Assembly: GCA_964624235.1 (NCBI GenBank)
Contig: CAZUXY010000067.1
Span: forward strand, 1-23,050
Direction: 5' to 3'
DNA: 23,050 nucleotides
Source of the DNA: CAZUXY01 sp964624235
GTDB taxonomy: Bacteria > Spirochaetota > UBA4802 > UBA5368
Part shown: positions 1 through 7,950 of the stretch, piece after piece
Numbering within the stretch: position 1 is the first letter of the stretch
How the letters are laid out: each line of letters starts with the position of its first letter
Program-made: the position numbers and the translations under genes
Notes under the pieces: model-generated
The model's database searches: none
Told to the model about the DNA's origin: nothing
The model's input: the letters and a program-made list of their open reading frames with translations, nothing else

Positions 1-54
1 CACTTCATGCATCTGGCCTATGTTCGTTTGCATATCGATGGGTTTTATGGACAT
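1..54 (-). CDS. 5' end of a flagellar-operon hypothetical gene (partial)
   Basis: Reading the minus strand from an ATG at 54, the frame stays open to the window edge and gives 18 residues, MSIKPIDMQTNIGQMHEV. The start lies 22 bases past the fapA stop, with GGAG just upstream (GGATGGAGTG-ATG), so it looks like the next gene of the operon. Short proteins beginning with a 'KPIDMQT'-like sequence after the DUF342 gene are familiar to me from spirochaete flagellar clusters, but that is recall, not a search. No function is assigned. Only the start is visible, so length and domains are unknown. Confidence 0.6.
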   Translation of the reverse strand, partial: MSIKPIDMQTNIGQMHEV

Positions 55-76
55 CACTCCATCCTGCACATGGGGA

Positions 77-2059
77 CTACTTACGTCGCCGCATCATGGT
101 TTTTCTGCTCATCTGTTCGCTGATATCCGGTTTTTCATATTCCGAAAGCCGAATCTCTCCACCCTCCAGCGAGAACTTGATATAATTATAAGGGTCCCGC
201 ACCGGGAAGCGCTTGTCTTTAATAAAGATTTCCACGCCGGGAAACACCTGTTGTTCGGCGCAGATCTTGCCCTTCTGCTCAAGTATATTCAGGTAGGCTT
301 TCAGTTCATCCAGTTGCAGACCGATTTCGGTGAGCCTGTTTTCACCTTTCTGCTTCTGCTGCTGGAGCTTGCCTAAAAGTTCTTCTTTTTCCGGAGCAAG
401 CCGTCCGCCGGAGTTGTTCTTCAACACCGTCAGGGTGGTAACGTCTTTTTTCACCTTTTCATATTCCGCCTCGATCTGACGTTTCATATCATCCAGATCG
501 GTGGCCTGCTGCAATACCTTGGGATTGATTCCAACCCGCACCTCGGTCTTGGTGAAGGAATCCGAACCGATGATGCGGGCGTTCACCTCCTCCCCGGCCC
601 GGATCACACCGCCCACAATACGGGCCCTGCGGCCGTGACAGAGGATGCGGTTACCCGCGTCTATTCTGGAATGCAGAATCCCCTCCGAAGCCGCAACATC
701 TTTTTCCGCATAGACATTCGCGGATTGTATAAAATTCGCGTACACCGAACCCCCGGTGGATTCGATCTTCGCCTCATCCCGGCCCATTATACCCTGTCGA
801 ACGATAACATCACCCTCGGCTTCGAGGAATGCCTTCTGCACGGAACCCTTTACTTCAATGTTTCCCGCGGCCTTCACCACGAAATTGTCCTGCACCGATC
901 CATTGACCAGCACCGAACCGAGAAAAACAATGTTCCCCGTCTCGAACGATACGTCTCCTTTGACGAAGAATACGGGCTCCACGCTGATCTTCCCGGTCTG
1001 GAAGACCACCTGCCCGTTTATCTCCGCGGTGAGTTCCATGCCATCGTCTGAAAGAATGGTGCCTTTACCGTATTTAACCGGCACGTCCTTGCCCGAGCGG
1101 GCGGGCAGCACCCGGTTGGTAACCGTCCTTCCGGGGATGCCCTCTTCGGCCGGTATCTTAACCGCCAGCACCTGGCCTACCACGACGTTTTCCAGCAGGT
1201 CGAGGTTTTTGAAGTCGACCTGTCCTTTCTCGTCTTCCGAGAAGCTTATATCGGAACGTTCTATTCTCACCTTGTAATCAAGATAGGCGTCCTTTCCATG
1301 GCGAGGCGGCTGCCCTTTGGCCGCAACGAGCGGCCGGCTGTAATCCATCTTTTCAAGATAGTTCTTGATGCCCTCTTCATCGATTCCGAAAACCACGCCG
1401 TTTTTCTTCAGGGCGTCAAGGATATCATCCGCCTCCATATGCCTTCCGGCAAAGCGCGGTGCGGCAAAATGAGCAAACGTCTTCATTTCATCCTCGGTGA
1501 CCTCTACCGTCATGGTGCCGTCGTACTCGGCGTTGGGTATCCACTCCCCTATCTTTACGGGCTTGCCCGACGCGTGTCTGACTTCTTTTTCGATTTTCTT
1601 GGCGTCGGCATTCCCGATCCGCATCGAGTAAAGTTTGTTGTTGATCTCGGCGACGTCTACCTCTTTACCTCCACCTATCGGTTTGGTCACGATCAGCCAT
1701 ATCCCCGATTTCGTTACTCTTATGGTAAGCTTTCCATCCGCAAATCTGGGCATGCTTTTTATTTCAAGGTCGGTCGAGGAAGTTTTGGAGAGTTTTTTAT
1801 CGATAAGATCCAGGTCGTCGTATTCTTCTGCCGTTCTGGACGGTCGTATCAGCACATGATAGGGCTGCCGCCCGATTCCCATAAATCCCTTGGTTCCCTT
1901 TTCGATAATTTCATAGTCCAGGGTGGAAACATCAACCTTCAACTCCCTGGCGGCCAGATCCAGCGCCTGCCTTACGGAATCGGCGTATACCTCGACCTCG
2001 TCCCCCTCAAAACCGCCTTCATCTTCCAGGCCGAGTAGCAGTTCTTTCAGCTTGCTCAT
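77..2059 (-). CDS. fapA: Jag_N-FapA (DUF342) polymer-forming protein
   Basis: A protein of about 660 residues. Residues about 20-73 resemble a Jag N-terminal domain (EVYADSVRQALDLAARELKV, then KGTKGFMGIG). The rest is a FapA/DUF342 protein: mixed segments to about 260, then a long Gly/Val-rich repeat with the turn pattern of a parallel beta-helix (FVKGDVSFETGNIVFLGSVL, GNIEVKGSVQKA), and a charged coiled coil at about 540-610. FapA-family proteins form beta-helical polymer-like scaffolds; in spirochaetes the gene commonly follows sigma-28 in the flagellar operon, and its exact role is unsettled. The start is uncertain: ATG at 2059 is chosen, but a TTG at 2068 overlaps the whiG stop (TTGA) and would add three residues. 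Neither has a strong ribosome binding site, suggesting coupling to whiG translation. The family call is firm; function is inferred. Confidence 0.88.
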   Translation of the reverse strand: MSKLKELLLGLEDEGGFEGDEVEVYADSVRQALDLAARELKVDVSTLDYEIIEKGTKGFMGIGRQPYHVLIRPSRTAEEYDDLDLIDKKLSKTSSTDLEIKSMPRFADGKLTIRVTKSGIWLIVTKPIGGGKEVDVAEINNKLYSMRIGNADAKKIEKEVRHASGKPVKIGEWIPNAEYDGTMTVEVTEDEMKTFAHFAAPRFAGRHMEADDILDALKKNGVVFGIDEEGIKNYLEKMDYSRPLVAAKGQPPRHGKDAYLDYKVRIERSDISFSEDEKGQVDFKNLDLLENVVVGQVLAVKIPAEEGIPGRTVTNRVLPARSGKDVPVKYGKGTILSDDGMELTAEINGQVVFQTGKISVEPVFFVKGDVSFETGNIVFLGSVLVNGSVQDNFVVKAAGNIEVKGSVQKAFLEAEGDVIVRQGIMGRDEAKIESTGGSVYANFIQSANVYAEKDVAASEGILHSRIDAGNRILCHGRRARIVGGVIRAGEEVNARIIGSDSFTKTEVRVGINPKVLQQATDLDDMKRQIEAEYEKVKKDVTTLTVLKNNSGGRLAPEKEELLGKLQQQKQKGENRLTEIGLQLDELKAYLNILEQKGKICAEQQVFPGVEIFIKDKRFPVRDPYNYIKFSLEGGEIRLSEYEKPDISEQMSRKTMMRRRK

Positions 2060-2064
2060 ACGGA

Positions 2065-2865
2065 TCAACCGATTATATTTGATTTAATACGTCCGAGTCT
2101 TCCGCGCAGACGCATGATCGCCTTGGTATGAAGCTGGGACACGCGGCTCTCGGTAACGTCCAGTACTTCACCGATTTCCTTCAGGGTAAGGTCTTCATAA
2201 TAATAAAGGACGATCACCTTTTTTTCCTTGTCCGGAAGCTTCTTGATGGCATCTACAATGTAATCCCGTATCTCTTCTTTTTCGATCATGATGTCGGGAT
2301 TGAGATTTTCCGGTGCCTCCAGGGTCTCGAGTATCGAGAGTTCATCGCTGTCTCCGCCCAGATACCATATATCGTTCAATGAAAGCATGGAAGTCCCGCT
2401 CAACTTGTTGAGCAGCGTCTGAAATTCCTCCATGCTGACCCCCAGGTCCTGTGCGATTTCCTCATCTTCCACTGTTCGGCCCAGCTTGTTTTCCAGGTCG
2501 GAAATGACCTGCTCGATCTGCTTCGCTTTCTGCCGTATGGAACGGGGAATCCAGTCGATCGATCGCAGTTCATCAAATATGGCACCCCTGATCCGGGTCA
2601 TGGCATATGTCTTGAATTTTATTCCGCGGTTGGGATCAAACTTGCTTATGGCATCTATCAGGCCGAATATTCCGTAAGAAACGAGGTCGTCAAATTCGAT
2701 ATTCTGCGGCATCCCCATGGAAATCTTGCCGGCCACGTATTTTACGAGCGGCGCATATTTGATTACAAAATAATCCCTAAGTTCCTGATCCTTGCTTTTT
2801 ACGAACTTTTTCCAGAGGTCTTCTTCTTTTATGCTGTCCAGTTCCCTGATTTTCTTATTATTCAT
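2065..2865 (-). CDS. whiG: RNA polymerase sigma factor, sigma-28 (WhiG/FliA) family
   Basis: A 266-residue sigma factor of the FliA/WhiG group, which directs RNA polymerase to late flagellar and chemotaxis promoters. Region 2 is clear at residues about 57-112 (FDDLVSYGIFGLIDAISKFD, then FKTYAMTRIRGAIFDELRSI and DWIPRSIR). Region 3 is at about 113-190. Region 4 has the helix-turn-helix LTLKEIGEVLDVTESRVSQL at about 226-245. There is no region 1.1, as expected, and the length is normal. The ATG at 2865 is preceded by AAGGA. It sits between the flgV candidate (21 bases upstream) and fapA (abutting). No anti-sigma gene flgM is visible in the window. The family is certain; the name follows spirochaete use and fliA is equally valid. 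Confidence 0.95.
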   Translation of the reverse strand: MNNKKIRELDSIKEEDLWKKFVKSKDQELRDYFVIKYAPLVKYVAGKISMGMPQNIEFDDLVSYGIFGLIDAISKFDPNRGIKFKTYAMTRIRGAIFDELRSIDWIPRSIRQKAKQIEQVISDLENKLGRTVEDEEIAQDLGVSMEEFQTLLNKLSGTSMLSLNDIWYLGGDSDELSILETLEAPENLNPDIMIEKEEIRDYIVDAIKKLPDKEKKVIVLYYYEDLTLKEIGEVLDVTESRVSQLHTKAIMRLRGRLGRIKSNIIG

Positions 2866-2886
2866 ATCTTTCCTTGATTGGATATA

Positions 2887-3432
2887 TTAATCATTATCCC
2901 TGCTCATCATGGTACGGATGGCCTCTGCCATAATCTTGGGTTCGTATTTCATTTTTTTCTCTTCAAAAAGGTGCTTGCCCAGTTTCCCCGTCGCCGGTTC
3001 CGCGGTACTGAGCTTTTGATAACTGTCTTTCCCCGTGGGAACAAATTTCTCATCAGTTCCCGTCCCATCATCAACATCGCGCATGGCCGCTGCCGTTCCT
3101 CCAGGGATGGAATCGGATTCGGCCGTTACGGCGTCCCCTTCCAGGGAACTTATATCGGAGGCTGTTTTCTGGTTTCTTTCAGCGGATTCCACGGTTTGAT
3201 CTCTGGACACACCGTTCAGGACTGAGTAAATTTCGGGCACGAATTTTTTTAAAATCAGCCCGGAGCCAAATCCCAGGCCAGTAAAAACCATGGTGAGTAC
3301 AAACGATTTGAGCAAAACACTGCCTATGCCATTACCCGTTATCAGGCCCAGAATAAACGAAACCACCAGGGCTCCGATTCCCATCAGCAGGCTTAATTTG
3401 TATTCTATATTGACCTTCTGCAAAGAAACCAT
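2887..3432 (-). CDS. flgV: FlgV-like small flagellar membrane protein
   Basis: A 181-residue protein with two membrane segments near the N terminus (residues about 13-33 and 37-62), a low-complexity acidic/Ser/Thr linker (about 75-150), and a conserved-looking C-terminal segment ending KYEPKIMAEAIRTMMSRDND. Its position between flhG and the sigma-28 gene, its two-helix architecture and its size match FlgV (Borrelia BB0268), a motor-localised protein that affects filament assembly and was reported next to sigma-28 in many spirochaetes. The call rests on position and architecture, not on an alignment, and the linker appears longer than I would expect. The start ATG at 3432 has only a weak upstream purine run. 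A 108-base gap separates it from flhG and may hold regulatory sites. Confidence 0.62.
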   Translation of the reverse strand: MVSLQKVNIEYKLSLLMGIGALVVSFILGLITGNGIGSVLLKSFVLTMVFTGLGFGSGLILKKFVPEIYSVLNGVSRDQTVESAERNQKTASDISSLEGDAVTAESDSIPGGTAAAMRDVDDGTGTDEKFVPTGKDSYQKLSTAEPATGKLGKHLFEEKKMKYEPKIMAEAIRTMMSRDND

Positions 3433-3466
3433 TATTGTTTACCCGGTTCCGCCTTTGTTACAGTCA

Positions 3467-3477
3467 TGCCAATGGCA
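3467..3477. repeat. Inverted repeat upstream of flgV
   Basis: TGCCA-A-TGGCA is a perfect 5-bp inverted repeat with one central base, about 35 bases upstream of the flgV start in the flhG-flgV gap. It is small enough to be chance. It could be a protein-binding half-site pair; no function is known. Confidence 0.25.
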
Positions 3478-3540
3478 CCTTGTTCGGTCTGAACTATTTA
3501 ATAAAGTATCAATCTTGGACAGTAAATCAAGCTATTTTTG

Positions 3541-4410
3541 TCAATCGACTGGTTCTTCGTCAGACCTGAACAGTTGACGAAAGAAACCCACCAGACCGGA
3601 ACCCTTTTTTTCCTCTGCGCCTTCTTTGTTGGCGATACGATCGGCGATCAACGAAACACAAATGGAAGCCTTCTGTTTCGGATAGGTCACGATAAAAGGT
3701 TTCTGGTTGCGTATCGACTTCGGCACATAGATGTCTTCAAAGACAAATCCGAGGCTCTCAACTTTTATGTTCAGGAACTGCCCAGCTATATTGATGACCC
3801 TCTGGGCCACCCTTTTGCCTTCAGCCACCGACTGGACCCTGTTTACGATCAGTTTGACCGGCTTATCAGGGGTCTGGGATGCTATGGATTTTATTATGCC
3901 GTAGGCGTCGGTTATTGCGGTCGGTTCCGGAGTCGTAATGACTATCACGTCATCCGATGCGCTGAGAAAGCTCAACACGTTCTGGGAAATCCCCGCTCCC
4001 GTATCGATTATCATGTAATCATCATCATCAAGCTCCGATACCGCTTCGATGAATTCCGTCCGCTGCTTGACATCAAGATTCGCCAACTGGTGGAAACCCG
4101 AAGCCCCGGCTATTATCTTGAAACCCTCGGGCACCTCGATTACGATGTCTTTCAGTTTCTTCTTTCCCTTGATTACGTGATAGAGATTATACTTGGGTAT
4201 TATGCCCAGGATCACGTTAACGTTGGCCAGCCCGAGGTCCGCATCCAGGAGGGTGACCCTGCTGCCGTTTCTTGCCAGGGCAATCGCGATTGCAACGGCG
4301 ATACTGGTCTTGCCCACGCCTCCCTTTCCGCTGGTTATGGCGATCGTTTTGGTTTTTCTAGTGGCGCTGGATTCGACAACCAGTCTTCTTAAATTCGCAG
4401 CCTGATCCAC
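3541..4410 (-). CDS. flhG: Flagellar number regulator FlhG (MinD/ParA-type ATPase)
   Basis: A 289-residue MinD-like P-loop ATPase. The N terminus carries the FlhG signature DQAANLRRL (residues 2-10), the short helix that stimulates the FlhF GTPase. The deviant Walker A SGKGGVGKTS is at 27-36, DADLGLANVN at 56-65, and the switch II segment DTGAG at 136-140. The C terminus (GSGLVGFFRQLF) looks amphipathic, suitable for ATP-dependent membrane binding. FlhG works with FlhF to set flagellar number and position; in spirochaetes this concerns subpolar periplasmic flagella. The start is a GTG at 4410 with GGAGG six bases upstream. It follows flhF by 16 bases. Also called ylxH or fleN. Confidence 0.95.
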   Translation of the reverse strand: MDQAANLRRLVVESSATRKTKTIAITSGKGGVGKTSIAVAIAIALARNGSRVTLLDADLGLANVNVILGIIPKYNLYHVIKGKKKLKDIVIEVPEGFKIIAGASGFHQLANLDVKQRTEFIEAVSELDDDDYMIIDTGAGISQNVLSFLSASDDVIVITTPEPTAITDAYGIIKSIASQTPDKPVKLIVNRVQSVAEGKRVAQRVINIAGQFLNIKVESLGFVFEDIYVPKSIRNQKPFIVTYPKQKASICVSLIADRIANKEGAEEKKGSGLVGFFRQLFRSDEEPVD

Positions 4411-4426
4411 CTTCGACCTCCTGGTT

Positions 4427-5782
4427 TTAATTTACTCCGCCAATGATCATATTTGCAATCTTGTCAGGATCGGCCACATCGATGTCATTCGGTACTTCCT
4501 GACCGCAGGTTACATACGAGATGGGTTTTTTATAACGGTCGGTGATCTCTATCACATTACCAATACTGGTGGTTTCATCCACCTTGGTCACTATTACACT
4601 GTGAAAATTCATCTTGTCAAACGATTTAAAAACCTGGCTGAGATCGTTTCTCTTGGTATTAGCGCTTACACACAGGATTTTTTCCAGTTCGTATTCAACC
4701 ATATCGGCGTAACTTTTAATCTCCGATATCTTCAGGTCGTTTTTGTGGCTTCGCCCGGATGTGTCCACCATGATGATATCGGCTTTTTCGCTTTCGATTA
4801 TTTCCTTGAAGTTTTTCTGGTCATTCACCACATGAACGGGTATTCTCATTATCTCCGCATATTTCTTGAGCTGTTCCGTTGCCGCGATACGATAGTTATC
4901 TATGGTTACAAAGGCGACACGGTATGATTCCCTCAGGGAATATATGGCGCCGAGCTTCGCCATCGTTGTGGTTTTCCCTACCCCGGTGGGTCCTATGAAC
5001 ATTACTATTTTTTTCCGGTTCCCCATTTTGATCGGACCGCTGGTCACGATCCGGCTTTTTAAAAACTCCTTGAGGGTCTTTTCAATTTTAAAACGGTCCC
5101 TCAGGTCATCCCGGCTGACCGAATTCCTCACCTCCCCCAGAATAATCTCACATTCCTGACGGTCAAAGTCGCTGTTGAGCAGAAGATCACGAAAGGGTTT
5201 TATCTGTAAGTCTTCCTCTGTAAGGACATCCTTGATTTTCCCCGCATCCCTGCCCTGCGCTTCCAGCATTTTATTCAGGGTTTCCTTCAGCTCCATGAAC
5301 TCTTTTTCGAGCCTGCCGTACGCCGTATCGTCCGCTCCAACGGAATGTCGGGGCGTATCCGCCGCCGGCATCTCCTTCTCCTTTTTACGAGGCATGGTTT
5401 GAGGCGCCATGGCTTGCGGCACGGATTCCAGACTTTTTTCGGACGGAACTATGGTTTGACGGGCAGCGGCTTCCTTCCTGTGTTTTTCCCACGGTTCGAC
5501 CTGTTCCGGCACGACCTTCTGGGAAGGAACTGGTCCGGCGCTGTTGTCCCCGACGGTGAAATCGATAGTGCTCCTGATTTCCGGTTTCTTGCGCGCAAGA
5601 GGATTCCTCTCCGGCACGGCGGCAGTGAGTTCCACCATGTCCTTGGCCAGAAACTTCGAGTTGAATAAACCGCCTTCCTTTACATACTTATGGCTTATGG
5701 GAATAGCATCATCACCGTGTTCCATCTTGAGCTTCATCATGGCTTCATTGTAGTTTTTCGCTTTGATCTTCACATACCTCAT
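4427..5782 (-). CDS. flhF: Flagellar biosynthesis SRP-like GTPase FlhF
   Basis: A 451-residue SRP-family GTPase that marks the site of flagellar assembly. The N-terminal B domain (residues 1-60, MRYVKIKAKNYNEAMMKLKM) leads into a poorly conserved linker. The N domain is at about 185-250 and the G domain runs from about 255 to the end. G motifs are visible: GPTGVGKTTT (264-273), DNYRIAATEQL (295-305), DTSGRSHKN (340-348) and TKVDET (399-404, with Val where Leu is more usual). AAAGGAG seven bases upstream supports the ATG at 5782. It lies between flhA (32-base gap) and flhG, the standard order. Length and motifs indicate an intact enzyme. Confidence 0.96.
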   Translation of the reverse strand: MRYVKIKAKNYNEAMMKLKMEHGDDAIPISHKYVKEGGLFNSKFLAKDMVELTAAVPERNPLARKKPEIRSTIDFTVGDNSAGPVPSQKVVPEQVEPWEKHRKEAAARQTIVPSEKSLESVPQAMAPQTMPRKKEKEMPAADTPRHSVGADDTAYGRLEKEFMELKETLNKMLEAQGRDAGKIKDVLTEEDLQIKPFRDLLLNSDFDRQECEIILGEVRNSVSRDDLRDRFKIEKTLKEFLKSRIVTSGPIKMGNRKKIVMFIGPTGVGKTTTMAKLGAIYSLRESYRVAFVTIDNYRIAATEQLKKYAEIMRIPVHVVNDQKNFKEIIESEKADIIMVDTSGRSHKNDLKISEIKSYADMVEYELEKILCVSANTKRNDLSQVFKSFDKMNFHSVIVTKVDETTSIGNVIEITDRYKKPISYVTCGQEVPNDIDVADPDKIANMIIGGVN

Positions 5783-5814
5783 AATCGAACTCCTTTATCG
5801 AGACTTGATGATTT

Positions 5815-7917
5815 TCATGCCGCGGCCGATACCATGGCTGAATGGACCACGTTCACTTTTACCGACGGTACTATTTCATTGTACGACAACACTATGGGAT
5901 CGGGCACCTCCCTCTGCAGCAGCGCGAAGGTAACACTCCTGATATGGGGCGACACCAGGTAAACCGGTGCGTACCCCTGGGCTTTGGTCTTGGTATAGGC
6001 GTTTACCAGGGATTTCATTATGGCGGAGTGTGTTTCGGGGTCGAGTCCCACCACCCTGCCCTCAACCGGATCGTCGTGTATTGAAGTGCGTATAATATTT
6101 TCGACTTCAGGATCGACGGTAATGACGGAAATGGTGTTTTCCCTGTCGGCATGGTCACGACAGATTTGTCTTGCCAGGGCAACCCGCACGTATTCGGTCA
6201 GCACACCGGTGTCTTTGGTGAAGTCCGAGTAACTGGCAAGACACTCCAGTATGGTCACCATGTTCCTGATCGATACGCGTTCTTTCAGCAGGTTCTGCAA
6301 CACTTTCTGTATTTCGCCCAGGCTCATTTTCTTTTCGGTGATAAGCTCGTTCACCACTGCCGGATAATCATTCCTGATATTATCGATGAGCTGTTGCACC
6401 TCCTGACGACCCAGAATCTCGTCCGCATGCCGCTTAATGACCTCGGTAAGATGCGTGGCGATGATGGTGGGACAGTCCACCACCGTATACCCTCTCCTCT
6501 CGGCTATGTCCCGTTGCTCGGGATCAATCCATATCGCCCTGAGGTTGAACACCGGCTCTGTAAACTCGGATCCTTCTATTTTTTCGGATACATCCCCGGA
6601 ATCCATCGCCATGAGCTGTCCCACTCTCAGGACTCCGCTTCCCACCTCGACGCCCTTGATAAGAACCGCGTAAGAGCTGGATTCCAGCTCCATATTGTCC
6701 CTGATTCGTATCGGCGGTACGATGAGTCCCATCTCCAGGGCGCTGCGCCGCCGAATGTTGGTGATACGGTCAAGCAGGGTGCCCCCCTGTTCAGGATCCA
6801 CCAGCGGTATGAGACTGTAACCTATCTCGACCTCCAGAGGATCCACCTGGATGAGGGGTATGACCGATTCCGGCTTGTGCTCCTTAAGGGCCGCATGCTT
6901 CTCGTCTATTTTGGTCTTCTCCCGTTCTTCCTCTTTAGCCTGTGAGAGGATATAGCCCAGCGCACCCAGCCCCAGTGAAATCAGGAGCATCGTAAACTTA
7001 GGAAATCCAGGGATGAGTATCGATGCTCCAAGAGCGGCGGCGGTTATAAGCAGCGCGCGCGGCTGCTGGCCCAGTTGATTCGCGAGATCATCCCCCAGGT
7101 TCTCATCGGAAACAGCCCTGGTCACAATAATACCGGTCGCCGTCGTAATGAGGAGCGATGGGATCTGTGAGACCAGCCCATCGCCTATGGTAAGGAGGGT
7201 ATAGGTCTTTAGCGCGACCTGGAAACTCTCGCCGCGCATGGCCATTCCGATAATGAAACCGCCGATTATATTGATCAGGGTAATGACGATTCCTACTTTA
7301 ACATCACCCTGTACGAATTTCGAGGCGCCGTCCATCGCCCCGTAAAAATCCGCTTCCTTGCGTATCTCTGCCCGTCTCTTCCTGGCCTCGTCCTCGGTGA
7401 TAAGGCCGTTGGAGAGGTCCGAATCGATGCTCATCTGCTTTCCGGGCATCGCATCGAGAGTAAACCGTGCCGCCACTTCGGCCGTCCTGGTCGCGCCTTT
7501 GGTGATGACGATAAACTGGACCGCCACCAGGATGACGAAGACGAGAAATCCTACAACGTAATTCCCTCCCACTACAAAATCACCGAAGGTCCTGATGATC
7601 TTCCCGTCGAAGGCCGCACCCTGCAGCAGTATCAGCCGCGTGGATGAAACATTGAGTGCAAGCCTGAAGACCGTGCTTACCAGCAGCAGGGAGGGAAAAA
7701 CCGAGAAATCGAAAGAACGGGGCACGAACATGACCAGCAGCAGGGTGAGCAGGCCCAGCATAATGCTTATGGCCATGAAAAAATCCAGCAGAAAGGTAGG
7801 TACCGGAATGACCAGCATGGTGACCACGGCAACCACGCCAAGGCCCAGCAGTATATCGGTCTTCTGCATCCATCTGATGTTTTCGCTTAAAAATGAAAAC
7901 CTGCCCTGATCAGCCAT
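5815..7917 (-). CDS. flhA: Flagellar export gate protein FlhA
   Basis: A 700-residue FHIPEP-family protein, full length for FlhA. The first ~330 residues contain about eight membrane segments, with the conserved cytoplasmic loop RTAEVAARFTLDAMPGKQMS followed by GLITEDEARKRR. The C-terminal half is the cytosolic FlhA-C ring domain (for example ERRGYTVVDCPTIIATHLTE). FlhA forms the nonameric ring of the flagellar type III export gate and docks substrate-chaperone complexes. The ATG at 7917 has GAGGAG just upstream. It lies between flhB (33-base gap) and flhF. Nothing is missing or truncated. Confidence 0.97.
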   Translation of the reverse strand: MADQGRFSFLSENIRWMQKTDILLGLGVVAVVTMLVIPVPTFLLDFFMAISIMLGLLTLLLVMFVPRSFDFSVFPSLLLVSTVFRLALNVSSTRLILLQGAAFDGKIIRTFGDFVVGGNYVVGFLVFVILVAVQFIVITKGATRTAEVAARFTLDAMPGKQMSIDSDLSNGLITEDEARKRRAEIRKEADFYGAMDGASKFVQGDVKVGIVITLINIIGGFIIGMAMRGESFQVALKTYTLLTIGDGLVSQIPSLLITTATGIIVTRAVSDENLGDDLANQLGQQPRALLITAAALGASILIPGFPKFTMLLISLGLGALGYILSQAKEEEREKTKIDEKHAALKEHKPESVIPLIQVDPLEVEIGYSLIPLVDPEQGGTLLDRITNIRRRSALEMGLIVPPIRIRDNMELESSSYAVLIKGVEVGSGVLRVGQLMAMDSGDVSEKIEGSEFTEPVFNLRAIWIDPEQRDIAERRGYTVVDCPTIIATHLTEVIKRHADEILGRQEVQQLIDNIRNDYPAVVNELITEKKMSLGEIQKVLQNLLKERVSIRNMVTILECLASYSDFTKDTGVLTEYVRVALARQICRDHADRENTISVITVDPEVENIIRTSIHDDPVEGRVVGLDPETHSAIMKSLVNAYTKTKAQGYAPVYLVSPHIRSVTFALLQREVPDPIVLSYNEIVPSVKVNVVHSAMVSAAA

Positions 7918-7950
7918 ATGCTCCTCGTACAGTTATATCCGATCGGCGTC

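Noticed and set aside
3538..4392. 284-codon plus-strand ORF antisense to flhG
   Set aside because: It mirrors flhG almost exactly; the minus-strand frame has all FlhG motifs, so this is a codon-bias shadow. The same applies to the long plus-strand frames at 1298-2038 and 6151-6945.
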